Source: Acanthamoeba sp. SK_2022b
Lineage: Eukaryota > Discosea > Longamoebia > Acanthamoebidae
DNA: 64,000 nucleotides
Assembly: GCA_027943245.1 (NCBI GenBank)
Contig: JANDJZ010000016.1
Coordinates: 1 to 64,000, forward strand
Direction of reading: 5' to 3'
The position numbers and the translations under genes were made by a program. How positions within the stretch are numbered: the stretch's first letter is position 1; the number at the start of each line of letters is the position of its first letter. Below, piece by piece: positions 1 to 11,714 of this stretch. Below the pieces are notes generated by a model. The model saw only the letters and a list, made by a program, of their open reading frames with translations. It did no database searches and had not been told where the DNA came from.

Positions 1-55
1 GTCATCAATTCCAGCCCACCTTGTGGTTTTGAAAAAAAGAACAAGCGACAAGTGT

Positions 56-1243
56 CACTGGTGCAGCGCTTCCGGCTCTGGATCCAGCTTCTTCTTCATG
101 ACCGCGAGGTCCTTGGTTGGGAAGTCCAGCTTCGCTGGCTCATAGAGTGCCAACACCGGCTCTTGATAGTGCGGCCTTGTGCGTAGTTAGAGGAGTCAGC
201 AAAGGCCAGCAAGAAGAACCACAGGAAAGAAGCGGAGCCTGTGGCTAGTGGGCGTAGAAAGCAAAAATGCCGACAACACGGGCGTCCTCTATTTGTGGAA
301 ACCGACCGTACCGCTTCCAGTCGTGTATCGCCATGATGGAGTTGTTGCTCAAGTAGTGCCATAAGACCTTGGCACAAGCAGTGCGTGCCCTGCAACGGAT
401 GTTGGTGTCACAGTACAGGGCGAATTGTTGCGAGACCCAGGCAACTGTACCTTCCGTCAATGAAAGCGAAGTCGAAATTCTCTATGCCCAGCGCATGTAC
501 GGTGTCCACATACTGTTTAAAATCTTCATACTTGCCATCCATCGAAGGCGAGAGTCCTACACAACAAGGTGAGGTGAGTAGAGTATGAAAGGGCGAGACG
601 TCTTTGGTACGTGCCTGGAAAATCCCATGTAACAGGTGAGCAGATCAGCTGGACATTGGTAACGTTGTACTGCTCTAGCTGTGTACTCAGCTTGCCGCAC
701 CACTCCTCATTATGCTCGATAGTTGTCACTGCGGTGGTCATCAAGTGTTACCACTTGTATTAGTAGCAACCTTGGCTGGAATCATGTACCGTGATTGACC
801 AGGCTGGCGGCGCACAAGGTAGAGCCACCTCCTCCGTACTCAATGTACTGATCAATGGTTCGCTCACTTAGCAGCCTAACAAAGGCGTCCATGTCGGCAC
901 GTAGCATCCACAGTTGCAGACACGCATCTGGGATGTTTTTGAGGGCCGAGTTGTCTGCACGCCTTGAATACCCATCACGTGCTATCTGCTGCTTGCCTGT
1001 CTTCTGGACCCATAAACCTTCTCAGGCACCCTACTCAGGAAGCCTTTTGTGTTTCATACACATGAGTACCACTAGCCAAGACAGAGACGCCGTTCCTTCA
1101 TTGACAGGCTGGCTTTCTCCCTGCTCCCCGCTGCTGCCTTCCAACATGTGCACGGCCGTTTGTTGTGGCTCCACAACAGCCAACACGGCCAATAAAACCA
1201 CAAGAGCCACTTGCCGACGTTGCGATAGTTCCTGCTCCACCAT
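56..1243 (-). CDS. SAM-dependent methyltransferase-like protein with N-terminal membrane anchor
   Basis: Several exons read leftward and join in frame. The N-terminus (MVEQELSQRRQ) is followed by a hydrophobic stretch (VALVVLLAVLAVV), which suggests a signal anchor. Further on, IDQYIEYGGGGSTL resembles the glycine-rich motif I of class I methyltransferases, TTIEHNEEWC resembles the acidic motif that ends strand 2, and NFDFAFIDGR resembles the motif IV/post-IV strand. The C-terminus reads EPAKLDFPTKDLAVMKKKLD and stops at 56-58. The ATG at 1243 is preferred; an in-frame codon further upstream is possible. The position of the intron between about 170 and 270 is uncertain. Substrate is unknown. 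The membrane anchor plus this fold suggests a Golgi or ER modifying enzyme, but that is inference. Confidence 0.65.
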
Positions 1244-1907
1244 GAAGTGGCATAAGCCGCAAGTTTTATCGTGTACATGTGTAAGGGCATGTACCATCTA
1301 TCAAACCTCAATATAAACGCGAGCTGCTTGCGAAAAGAGCTAAAGAAGATAGAAAAGGCTAACGTTGTTCCTTTTCTTCTTTTAAAGAAAACGCCTTGGA
1401 CAGCGCGTCGATAATTGATAAAGACCTGTGACGGTCGACAGGTCGACACGGAGCTGACAACATCATGCGGGCAGATCAGGGGCCTTGCGAGCACACCAAT
1501 TACACAATCGTTTTTCTCTATCAGGCTTTCCCCCTTCCAACGTCTGGGCCCTCGTCTCTAGCCTCGTCAGTTCCTTCGTCGAGCTTTTTATGTTGGAGTT
1601 CTCACTCTCCAACTCTCATCCCTTATCCACCACACCTTCCTTAAATAAACCTTACCGCTTTCTGTCTCCTTCTGGCGCACATCCTCACGTCCTTGCTGGC
1701 TTCAACAGGTTATGGGCCCACAGCTCCACTAGAGCTCTCCACTACAATGCTCAAAACAACTACGCAGTCTATGGGGATCTAAATCTCCCCACTATGAGAA
1801 ACAGAGTGTTAAGAAGTAACAATGTCACTTTTTGATGAACCCAAAAATGCATGTACATGACCCAATATGAACCCATGCATATTCTGTACTTTCACAGATG
1901 TCCTTTG

Positions 1908-2030
1908 TCATCACAAACCAACAAGAGAAGAGTTGACCTGATGCACATCAGTTCAACCCAAAGAAGGTATTCATTTGCCTCACCAAACCACAATAGAGCT
2001 GTTGACCCAATGCACATCAGTTCTTCCACC
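1908..2030. repeat. Diverged direct repeat, about 50 nt at 69-nt offset
   Basis: The stretch around 1912-1953 (TCACAAACCA...GTTGACCTGATGCACATCAG) recurs around 1980-2022 (TCACCAAACCA...GTTGACCCAATGCACATCAG). A third, weaker relative with ATGAACCC...ATGCATGTACATG lies near 1834-1860. The copies have drifted. Confidence 0.55.
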
Positions 2031-2246
2031 TGCCCAGATATACATATTTTAGGTAAAGTACCAGGGAATTAGAAGAAATTTTGCTTGGTGTACAAATCTT
2101 TACCAAAATCTTGTAGTGGACTTTGCCTAAGCCAAAACATCCTTGCTGATGAAAGCAGCCACTTCAAAGTCATGCAAACAGAGATTTGGGAATCTGTGGC
2201 TGAGTGCTACACAGGCCATTCCTTCAAGAGGTGTATGAAGTGACTC

Positions 2247-2774
2247 ATGTGCACAGAAGCCAAGGAGGCCTTCACCACTGCCATGAAAACAGAGGAGGCA
2301 GCAACACAGGCCAATTCTACAACTCCTTCTTCTCAGCATAGATGTCTGCTGGCTCTGTTTCTTGTGCTAGCCCTGCACTTGCTCCTTCTTTTACCTTGCT
2401 TCGCCAAGTTTTTGGTCTTACCGTTTTCTCCATTCAGGACACCTCACCTGCGTCTTCCTGACTCTCTGCTCAGGTCAAGGAGAAGGCCACTGAAACTGCC
2501 CAAGAACTCCAACAACCAAGGGAACGATCATTCAATGCAGGAACCTCAAGCACTTCAACAACTCCTGAGCCCAAAGGCAAGTCTCCCAGTCCAAAGCCAA
2601 AGGCAATTGCTGCTAAGCTTTCCAAGTTGCGCCCTCTTTCTCAGGGCAATTGCAGCACCTTCTCTGCTCACACATGGTTTCACAATTTTCCAGTACGTCA
2701 ACCTCTCCTACTCTTCCATGTCATCCACTTCCACCATACACAGTACAAACTGGAGCAATGAGGACATTGAGTAA
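2247..2774 (+). other. Open stretch of uncertain coding status in the decayed island
   Basis: A frame of about 175 codons is open here, but its leucine/serine-rich composition and AT-rich codons differ from neighbouring genes. A second frame across 2473-2758 reads a lysine/proline/serine-rich sequence (TTPEPKGKSPSPKPKAIAAK), so the real frame, if any, is unclear. A possible AATAAA signal lies near 2914. No domain is recognised. This may be the remains of a transferred or transposed gene. Confidence 0.25.
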
Positions 2775-3062
2775 GGGTGAAGACACCCTACTGCCAACTC
2801 AAAGCCCCTGCAGCCCTATATGTGATGCTTGTTGTTACTGTTGGAGAAGTGGCCACAGTACCCATTGTAACATGGGTTATGCTGGATTTATTAGTTGACA
2901 TCTTTTAATATGCAATAAAAAGTGTTTTCTTTGGATTTGCCCAAACAAATGAGTTAGCATTTTTCACCAAAAGTAAAATTATCTTTGCAAAATGGGTGGG
3001 AGATTTGGAGTTTAAATTAAACCTATTTCGAGGAGCTAAATCTTGAAATCAAAATCACTTTT

Positions 3063-3740
3063 AAAATGACTGGACCTCTCATTTGAATCTGCTGATCCAA
3101 GGATGAGCATTAAGATTCCATGAATTCTGCAGCCGCTCCATCATGGTGGCTGGTCACTGGTGAATGGCGCAAATCACAAACATACAACATTTACTGTCAG
3201 TCTCTTTGACATGGTGGCTCTGATAACCCTTGATGATGGTTCAATGCTGATGGCTGCTGTCATGAATGGATGAAGCACCCAAGAAGATCATCAAGTGAAG
3301 GCAAGGAAGTTGGTGTTCCTCTGCAGTCCTGCCCGATTTTTGATGTGCCAGCTACTATCATTGGACATTGGCTTTGCATGGAATGCCAAGACAGTTTGTG
3401 GCCTGGAAGTTCACAGTTTCAGGCGATGTATGGTCCACACAGGGGTTCTCTCCCTTCCTTTTTTGTCTTAGTGTTACAACACCAAACCACCTCCCCAACA
3501 TCTGAATGACAACAGAGATGCCTACCCATCTGTAAATTCAACTTCATTTTCACAACACAAAAAACGACCCTCCATTTTTTGCGCCTCTCCATTGACTTTT
3601 ACTTCAATAAAATGAGAAATTTTACCTCATAAAAATCGATTTTAATTCCACATAACAAACAATTACCCTACTAAAATATCGTAAACTTATAATTGTTACT
3701 TGCACAAAAAAACGCCAGTCATTTTCGACCTCTCATTTGA
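3063..3740. repeat. Inverted 11-mers each followed by a direct 14-mer
   Basis: AAAATGACTGG at 3063-3073 is the exact reverse complement of CCAGTCATTTT at 3715-3725. Each copy abuts GACCTCTCATTTGA (3073-3086 and 3727-3740). A looser relative (TTTTTTGCGCCTCTCCATTGA) lies near 3578-3600. The spacing of about 650 bp and the mixed inverted/direct arrangement suggest a small mobile-element end or a rearranged repeat. Confidence 0.5.
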
Positions 3741-4500
3741 TAATAGAGGAGGTCAGTGGGAACCTCTACTACTTCCTGATTGCCTTCACACCCACTCACG
3801 CCAGCCAGATTGCCTACCTCAAGGCATCACCTGCAGGGCAAGCTGTTGATAACTACAATGCCGGCCAAATTGCCCACTTTGCAGCATCACCTGCAGGCCA
3901 ACCCCATGCATGTACTTCATTCACAGGCGCCTGGGGCATGTGAGTGAGGCCTGCTGTAGTGAGTTTGTGCGGCAGTCCAGCAACCTCAATGACAGTCAAG
4001 GGAGATGAGGTTGCCTGGGTGGGTGCTGTCACCTGTTGTGAGTTTGTGTGGCAGTCCATCAGCAGGCGCCTGTACCTCACCATCACTGACACACACTCCC
4101 ACATGCACTTTGTGCAACCACTGCCCAACAGCCTGCTTCCCCCAAACCACACACATGCACCACATGTGCATCAACAACGCCAAGGAGCTTGACACCCCAG
4201 TGAAACAGTGGATTGCTTAAGTGGTGGTAGACAGGAGACCCCTACACCTCCAAGTACAATGGAGTCAGAGAGCATTTCCAACAGGGAGATCATGACATGC
4301 ACACACTGTTCTCTCTTCAACATGTGACTGCCGCACAAGTGTTGGGCAGAGACCCCACTGCATGTAATCTACAACATCAAATTTCACCACCTGCATAACA
4401 CAGTCAATCAAGGATGTCCTTACCAAGTCCTCACCCATATCAAGCACAAGGAGCAACTACGACTTCTAGGACACAACGGCCAGACACAAGTCCTTTTTTT
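3737..4500 (+). pseudogene. Decayed coding-like fragment, family unknown
   Basis: One frame reads through IIEEVSGNLYYFLIAFTPTH and then a tandem-like pair (QIAYLKASPAGQ, QIAHFAASPAGQ), stops, resumes with VVSLCGSP and CEFVWQSISRRLYLTITDTH, stops again, and ends near 4500 with VLTHIKHKEQLRLLGHNGQT. The broken frames and internal duplications look like a dead gene or transposon. No transposase catalytic motif was recognised. Confidence 0.3.
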
Positions 4501-4635
4501 TAAGTGAAAAATAAATAGAGTCGAAGGGTGTTGAGGTGGCGGTGAAGCGGTTCATCAAGCAGAAGCTCGATGAGCGACATGTGCTCGAGTCCTTCTTCTA
4601 TGCGGTCTGCTTTTGGAGAAGCGCTCTTCGTCCGT

Positions 4636-6071
4636 TTAGGCAATATCGTCCGTGCGAGGTACCTCGAAGAGGTTGTAGTAGTCGAGCACCGGGTGAAGGA
4701 AGTCCTTGAAGTTACCCTTCCAGCCCTTGTCGAACGGGTTGCGGAATCTGTTCTCGCGATCCCGGAAGTAGGGATACCTATGGTGGCGACGTCAACAGCC
4801 AAGTATGAGAAAGGCAGGCAACGTAGAATGCAAGGAAGGGACAGGAGGAAGTCCGCACTTGGTGCCATTGAGGTATTCGTTGGCCGTGAGGTTGTCAAAG
4901 ATGAGCGTCCACTGCTGGTAGAATACGTACATCTCCCAGCACGCGTTGAAGAGGTGGAACAGCATCAATACCAGCAGCATCTGGTGGCCAGGCCGACGTC
5001 AGGTCAGCAGAGGAAAACGGCTACCAACTGGCGGGACGCCATCATGAACGAAGCGCACACGAAGCACTACGGTACCGATTCTTGGTTATAGTAGAAGTAG
5101 ATGGCCTTGTGAAGGTGCCATAGCGACGGAGCATCGTCAAGCGAGCCGAGCACTGCACGGTGTGTGGGTGGGTATGTGAGCAAACTCTGAACTCGAGAGC
5201 GGACAGCCAAGCAGAGCTGAAACATGGGGTAATGGGGAGAGGGGAAATATCGTGCCTTGGACGCAGAAGAAGGCAAAGATCCAGTGAAGAATGATGACGA
5301 TTGTCAAAAGGACCATGAAGGTCTGGTGGTTGTTGACGCCCACGCAGTTGTTCAGCCACGCGCAGTGGTGGTCCATGCGGGCCACACAACGGTTGCAGCT
5401 CCTGCAGTGCTTGGACCGAATAGGGCGCGCGATCTAAACCGGCACCGCGCGACACCACACACACGCAGGCGTCAGGCCGGGTACGACTGTCGTCAGCCGG
5501 TGTTCTGGTTGGGTCGTGTAGGGACGCGGACCATGCAGGTCGGGCAGAGCTGGGGGATGTTCTTGGCGCCGAGGCTCAGTTTGTGGTAGATCTTCTCCAC
5601 GCCGCCCTCGTCCCGCTTCAGGTGACCGGGGTCGGACCGCACCATATACAGGAACAGCGTAGCCCACATAAAGTTGACTCCGATGAAGAACATCGTTAGC
5701 AAGCCGTAGCTGTTGGTCACTGTTTTCGCCGGCGCCCAAGTGGTTAGAAATGCACACGTTAGGTTGCGTCGTCGATGCGCGGAGCGCTGTGGCACACTTA
5801 CCAGGGAAGATCTTGACAAAGTAAACCCATGTGGACAGGGCGTAGGCGGCGGCCATCACAGACATGAAGAAGGGGTTGTTGGTGTCCTTGCCCAGCCACA
5901 TGTAGTTGATGAGCCGCCTGAGGAAGACGACGAGAGCAGCCAGCACAACGACCGTGGCGAGGAAGGGCAGCACGTCGATGAAAAAGAAGAAGAGGGGCAC
6001 CAGGAGCCAAGGCATCAAGAACCACGTGCGCCAGTTCCTCGCCTGTGCGCGGAAACACGCATGAGACGCTC

Positions 6072-6151
<80 letters not shown>

Positions 6152-7437
6152 ACAAAGCGAACGAGCGAACAAACGCCAGGGCAAGGGGACGGCACCTCGC
6201 TCTCAGATGTGTAACCTTGGGAGAATTTGAGGAGAGAGACGGTGTTCTTCATGTTCTTCTGCTTGGCCAGGTCGAGCGGTGTGTAGCCGTCTGCGTCCAC
6301 GGCGCGCACATCTCCGCCATTAAGGAGCAGGAATTGAACCATTTGATAGTGGCCCTGTATTGGGAGGGGGAGAGCGAGTCGAAATTGGTTAGCACGAAAC
6401 TGACACAGGGACAACTGGATGATGCAACGTGCCTTGAGAGCAGCCCAGTGCATGGGCGTTAGTCTTTCGTCGTCCACGCTCCTTACATCTGCGCCCAATG
6501 AGATGAGCAATCGAGCCACGCTTTCGTGGTTCTGGTAGGCTGCCCAGTGCAGCGGGGTGTGCCCCTCAGCGTCCCTGTGCGACACGGAGAGCCCTAGCGA
6601 GCAAGCAAAGGTCAGCGCGCCTGATCGCAGAGAAGAAAAGGCGAGACTGGGACCGGTTCACCTTGCTTGACAATGAGATTGTGAGCCATGAGCACGTTGC
6701 CGTACTGACAAGCGTGAACGAGACAATCGTAGCCACGCTTATCGCACTTGGTGATGTCGGCGCCCTCCTTGATCAGCAAGAGCATGCTCTGTGGACGTCA
6801 TTACGATCCAGGCAAGCACGGCGAGGGTCAGACTCCCGAGTGGTTACGTGGGAAGTCAGGCATGCCCTTTTCCGTACCTGCATGCTCTTGCCGATGCAGG
6901 CCCAGTGCAGGGGCGTCTGAGACTCCTTCTCGTTGAGCGCGTCAATGTCCGCGCCCCGCTGGAGAAGATAGGTGATGGCCTCAAGCCTGGATGACGGGAC
7001 ATGGCATGACATGAAGAAGAAGACGAAGCAAGACCCGGGAGGTGCACGTGAGCCAGAAGAAAGGTGAAGCTACTGGACTGGTGTTGTATATGTACCGATC
7101 AAAGTAAGCGGCCCAGTGCAGAGGAGTGGACCCGTCCTCGTCTCCCTGGTTCACGTCATTCTTCTCATCTTCGATTAGAACACGCAACAAATCGACATCT
7201 CCTCTCCTGGCCGCAGTCCAGATGTCTGCAACGATTGAAAATCAAGGAAAGTGAGAATAGTTGCGCAATAAATGCGTCACCGTGGTTGGGACCGTAGATG
7301 TCGGACAGACTTGTACCTCGCGCAGGAAGTGCGCTGAGAGGGCCCGACATCATCTCGGGGCCGACCCCACCCTGATTGGCATCTCCGCCGTGGGCGTGAC
7401 TACACGATCCGCCGCCGTGGCTGTGTCCATGCGACAT
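4636..7437 (-). CDS. Ankyrin-repeat DHHC protein S-acyltransferase (HIP14/AKR1-like)
   Basis: Transfers palmitate to cysteines of cytosolic proteins at Golgi or plasma-membrane surfaces. The N-terminus is histidine-rich ([18 protein letters not shown]). It is followed by at least five ankyrin repeats ([58 protein letters not shown]), then paired transmembrane segments, the cysteine-rich DHHC core ([20 protein letters not shown]) with the catalytic DHHC intact, more hydrophobic segments, and a C-terminal [14 protein letters not shown] like that of ZDHHC17. Roughly ten introns; one holds a (TC)n(AC)n microsatellite. The stop at 4636-4638 is the simplest end. A further exon down to about 4500 is conceivable but its frame does not join cleanly. 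Confidence 0.88.
6070..6150. repeat. (TC)n followed by (AC)n microsatellite
   Basis: About 21 nt of TC dinucleotides run directly into about 59 nt of AC. The array lies in an intron of the ankyrin-DHHC gene, between the last ankyrin exon and the first transmembrane exon. In the transcript it reads as UG then GA. Confidence 0.95.
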
Positions 7438-7677
7438 GATCTCGCAATTTGCCTTTCGATCCGGCCAAGCAAGAGATGCAAAACGCAATAAGGGAAAAAT
7501 TATTAAAACTATTAAAATCAATAATTACAGAAAACTGCGAAACTGCGCTTGGCTGAACCGGGCTGCTCACGTGGCCCCCGCGTGTTGTGCAAAAAGAAAG
7601 CTTCTTGTTGGGTTTCGTTGCTTGCGAGGTTGGGGCGAAGAAGTACAGCTGGCGACATCTCTCACGGGTTGCTCCGC

Positions 7678-10600
7678 TCAGACGCGCAGGGCATAGAGCT
7701 GGAGGAGCGAGCGCAGCTTGGCAGCCTCGTCGTCCTCGGTCTGCTCCTCGGCGGCAGCCTTGGCCTCGGCTTCCTCCTCAGCCTTCTTGACGGCTTCTGC
7801 TCGAGCGGACGCAAGGTCAGCTCTCTGACAAATCTGATTTGATGAGGCAAGGAAACGCACCAGCATTCCTGCAGGCAATGTCGATGGCGGTGACCCACTC
7901 GGCTCGCTCCCTCTCCGACGCACCGCAGAACCTCGTGGATCCAACGGTCGGGTTCATGATGAGGAACACGAACTGTCCCTTCTTCTTTTTCTTCTTCTCC
8001 TCCTCGGGCTTAGCGGACTCGACCTCCACTGCACAGCCCTCGAGCTCAATCACGCCGTGCGGCCAGGCGTCCTGCATTCGCGTGTGCACGTGAGTCGGAC
8101 CTTAAAACCCCAACCCCAAAGTGCAGTGCTTCATCGTCGGGAGTGAGGGGTACCGTCCGGCTGCCGAAGAGGTAGAGTCGGCCCTCCTTAAGCGACAGCC
8201 AATTGCTGAGCCACCGGCCCGGGCTCTCCTCGTACATGAGAGTGCCTTCTTTCTCTGCGCCGGCTTGATAGGCCGACCGTTGCTGCTCTGCCGCAGCCGC
8301 AGCCTCGGGTTGCTCTTCCTCCTGATGACAATGATGATGATGATGAGCATGCCCACTCGTCATAAACGTGGTAAGGCGGGTGCGTGTGCGAGAGGCCATG
8401 ACGTGCCTCCTTCTTGAGCTCGTCGATGCACGCCGTGATGGCCTCCATCCACTCCTTCTGCTCCTGCTGGTTCTTGGCCACGATGTAGTAGTCGCGGTTC
8501 AGGTTGGAGACGTGGAAGCAGAACGGCTTCCTGGTGGAGTTGAATACGGAGCACCTCCGCAACGAGATGGTCCCCTTGGGCGTGGCGTCCGACGGGCTCG
8601 CGTAGTAGCCGATCGACTCCTTCTTGAGGATGAACCAACGGTCCTTCCAGTTCCTCCTCTTGGCTCCCTTCTTCGAGAGGTAGCCCACTTTGATGACGTC
8701 ATCGGGCAGCTCGATCTGGGCCACGCCGCACAGACACCGTCGGCAACTCCTTCCTTCGGGTGTTCGTGTTTTGCATGGGCATAGGCGGGTGAGGTACCTT
8801 CTGCGTGAGAGAAGCACCAGGGACGGGCTTGGCCACGCTGACCCGCCTCTGCTTGTCATCGCCGGCCACAGAGGCCCTCCGCTCATCGCCCTCATCCGTC
8901 TCCTCGTCTCGAGTGATGTACTGGAACAGGTTCACCTCCTCCGCGCTGACGTCACCTGTGCCGAGGGCGGCGCGGGTATGTGTGACCAACGTCGGTGTAA
9001 GCCCAACGAACGATCACCAGAACGTGGAGGGAGCGGTACCCTCGTCTTGCTTCTCAGCATAGTAGTAATAGGGGGACGAATGCTTTGAGGCATGATAGAA
9101 GGCCGGGCTGTCGTCGGCGTTGCTCTTGCGCTCCGCGGGCAGGGGCGAGCCTGTGGGCCTGGTCGACGAGTTCTTGAAGAAGGTGGTGCGCTGCTTATCG
9201 GCAGACGGCTGGGGCGAACCGGAAACAGTGGCGGCGCCAATGGCGAGCGTGCCCAGGAGGTCCTTGACTTCGGCCTCGAGGACCTTCAGCTCGGCGTCAC
9301 CGAGCTTGGTGCCGCTGCGCAGATGGTTCCACATCTTGTTGATGAGCAGCTTCTGCTTGTTGGACTTGGAGGAGAGCGAGAAGTTGCTCTCCATGAGATT
9401 GAGCTTCTCGTTACGCTCGCCGCGCAGCACGAAGCGAAAGGCGTTGAGCTCTTCGGACATCTGCTTGCGCTCCTGCTCGAGCTCGGCAATGCGCTCGTTC
9501 AACTTCACGAGGCTCTCGGCCGTGGCGTCGTCGCCCGCGGAGACGTGGGCGGTTACGCTGCCCCATACTGAGCTGCCGATGGAGAGCAGCGCCGACGTGG
9601 CGTCGTGGATCTTCTGCACCCACTTCTGTCGCTCTTCGCTGTTCTGGCAATAAAACTGCCACTTCTTGTGCGTGTCCAGGTTAGTGATTTCGAAGCCGTG
9701 CTTGCCCGTCGCCGTTTCTATTTACGACGCACAAATGAGAATGATAGCCGAAAGAGGCGTGTCAATTGGCAGGGATAGAAGCTGGACATAGAGGTCAGCT
9801 TGAGAGTGTGCTCATTGATGGAAGAGCGTACTGTCAAAGTCCTCGAGAATGCGAACAACGCATTTGTTGAGCGCGGCGAAGCCTGCAAAGGAGGCCTTGG
9901 CGCCTGCTGTCTTGGATAGCACCAGCGCGTCACTGACACACACATCACACATGTGTATGGTGAGTATGGTGAGTTCCGATCTGAACTCCACGCCACGAGC
10001 CAGTAGATTCGTACTTGAAGAGATACACATGTCCGTCCTTGGCCTGCTTCTTCTTGATCTTCAGTGGGCCCTCCAGTACCAGCTTGCGCCCGGCCAGCGC
10101 GATCTGGGTCTGTCATGCAGGAAGAAGAGTCAGATAACGTGACCACACCAAACCTGATGAAGGCTTTTGTTGATTTCTTGGGTACCTCGAGACCGTCGAG
10201 CTTCTTCTCGATCTCGAATAGCTTTTCGATGTCCTTGGCTTCGGCCTTGCTGAGGTTGATGGCCGTGGCCGTGCTCTCCAGCCTGAGGATTGTCTCCTTC
10301 CACTTGCCCGGGTCGGCTTCAGCCGGCAGGTACTTGGTCAGCTCTTTCAGAGTAAGCGGGTAGTGGCAGATTCTGGAAGATACCAGTGAGGCAGGGAAAT
10401 GGTGAGCTATCGAGACAGTGCCAAAGAGCAGTCGCCTGAGGGAAGTTGTGAGCTTTGTACCTCTGTAGCGGCTGGATGAGGAAACTGCGCAGCATGTAGA
10501 GATTGAATTGATTCACCACCTCGAGTTTCTGTGCATACGCAAAGGTCGACGTTGAAACGTCGACGATCAGACACCGCGGCCATGCAGGAGGTGGGTCCGA

Positions 10601-11351
10601 CCGCCACCGTACCTCGATGAATGTGCAGAACACGGGATCCTGGATGAGGGCGTTGAGCTTGTCCTTGGCCCGCTTGTAATTGGCGCAGTACTCCCCATAG
10701 ACCTTTATCAGGGCGTCCATCTGTCACCATTACCCATCATCAGTCATGACTCCCGATAAACAGCGACGAAGATAAAACCATAATAAACCAACCATCAGAA
10801 TTAAATATTTGTTTATAAGAAAAGAAAAGATAAAGATGTTCGAGGCACGCACCACTTCGCTAAAGACTTCACCCACGCGAAGCAGAGAAATGACTTCGCC
10901 CGGTGGGCTGAGCTTTTGGCTGAGTTCGCTATTGACCTGGAGAAGGTTCTCCACGGGCCCCACCAGGGCAGCCTCATCCTCCCTGCTCACGATTCCCTCC
11001 TTGCGCAGCGGCTCTAGAAAACCCTAATCGCGTTGCCCCCCCCCCAACAGACGTTAACATCCTCTAGAACAAAAAACTTAGAGCGGGTGTTTGGCGTACG
11101 TGAACGAGGGTGTTGAGGGTGGCGACGTAGCGCTGTTCGCTCTGCACGAGATCGCGGATGACGTAAAAGTGCGCCGGAAGGGGAGCAGCGGGGCCACCGC
11201 GGCGACTCGCCCCAGATTTGATGGGAGCACTTCCCGGCGCTCCACCCAATACGGAGGGGGCACCTCCGCCTCCTTGGAGGAGGGTGGGCCGATTCACGGG
11301 TCTTGCAGGAGTCGGAGGCTTGGCTCGCTGAGGCGTAGTGGGAGGTTGCAT
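7678..11351 (-). CDS. RhoGEF (DH) protein with about three PH domains
   Basis: Predicted guanine-nucleotide exchange factor for Rho/Rac GTPases. A proline-rich N-terminus (KPPTPARPVNRPTLLQGG) leads into a Dbl-homology domain: YVIRDLVQSEQRYVATLNTL (CR1-like), then VEEVVxxALIKVYGEYCANY-like segments, PVFCTFIE, LYMLRSFLIQPLQR and YPLTLKELTKYL (the conserved late helices). A PH domain follows (LVLEGPLKIKKKQAKDGHVY ... KKWQFYCQNSEERQKWVQKI), then a coiled coil (NERIAELEQERKQMSEEL), a second PH domain (VIKVGYLSKKGAKRRNWKDR ... QEQKEWMEAITACIDEL), a His-rich linker (HAHHHHHCHQEEE), a third PH-like unit (KEGTLMYEESPGRWLSNW ... ERAEWVTAIDIACRNAG) and an acidic/alanine-rich tail ending SLLQLYALRV. The start ATG at 11351 and stop at 7678 are clear. 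A Rho GTPase gene lies 35 kb away in the same window; no functional link is shown. Confidence 0.87.
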
Positions 11352-11714
11352 CTTAAGATGAACTTAGGAAGCTTGGGCACGGAGAAGGAACACCAAATCC
11401 CCTGGATCAAGAACGTCGAGGGCACGGTTCGTCGTCCGCACCGTCTTTGTCTTCACGCAACCGGGTCAAAAACTCAAAAGCTGGCCAACCGCGGCAAATT
11501 AATTTGGGGAGTCGACACCAATCCAGCTTGCCGCACACACACACAAGAAGGTTCGTGGGCAGTGCCGACTACGGCAAAGAAGACATCAAGGAGGATGAAT
11601 ACAGCTCTACTCAAGGCGTCGGGTAAGCACTTGTGACAAAACCACAGACCCTTCACACAGGACAACTTGTGACAAGTGGGGTGTCTGAGAGCGCAGTGTT
11701 GGGCCGCCTCCGGC
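11352..11714. other. Intergenic, nothing recognised
   Basis: 363 nt between the start of the RhoGEF gene and the 3' end of the aldehyde dehydrogenase gene. It should hold the RhoGEF promoter and the dehydrogenase 3' UTR. I see no repeat, RNA gene or clear TATA element. Confidence 0.4.

Larger units (their letters stand above)
1244..4500. other. AT-richer island of decayed repetitive DNA, no intact gene
   Basis: About 3.2 kb between the methyltransferase-like gene and the palmitoyltransferase gene. It is visibly richer in A and T than the flanking genes, has no open frame with the splice pattern of neighbouring genes, and carries short direct and inverted repeats. Several fragments read as protein for 60-170 codons and then hit stops or change frame, as expected of a decayed mobile element or duplicated gene. 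I could not assign any fragment to a family. Confidence 0.55.

Noticed and set aside
5713..6462. Plus-strand frame of about 250 codons with poly Thr-His
   Set aside because: Created by the (AC)n array and antisense to ankyrin-DHHC exons.
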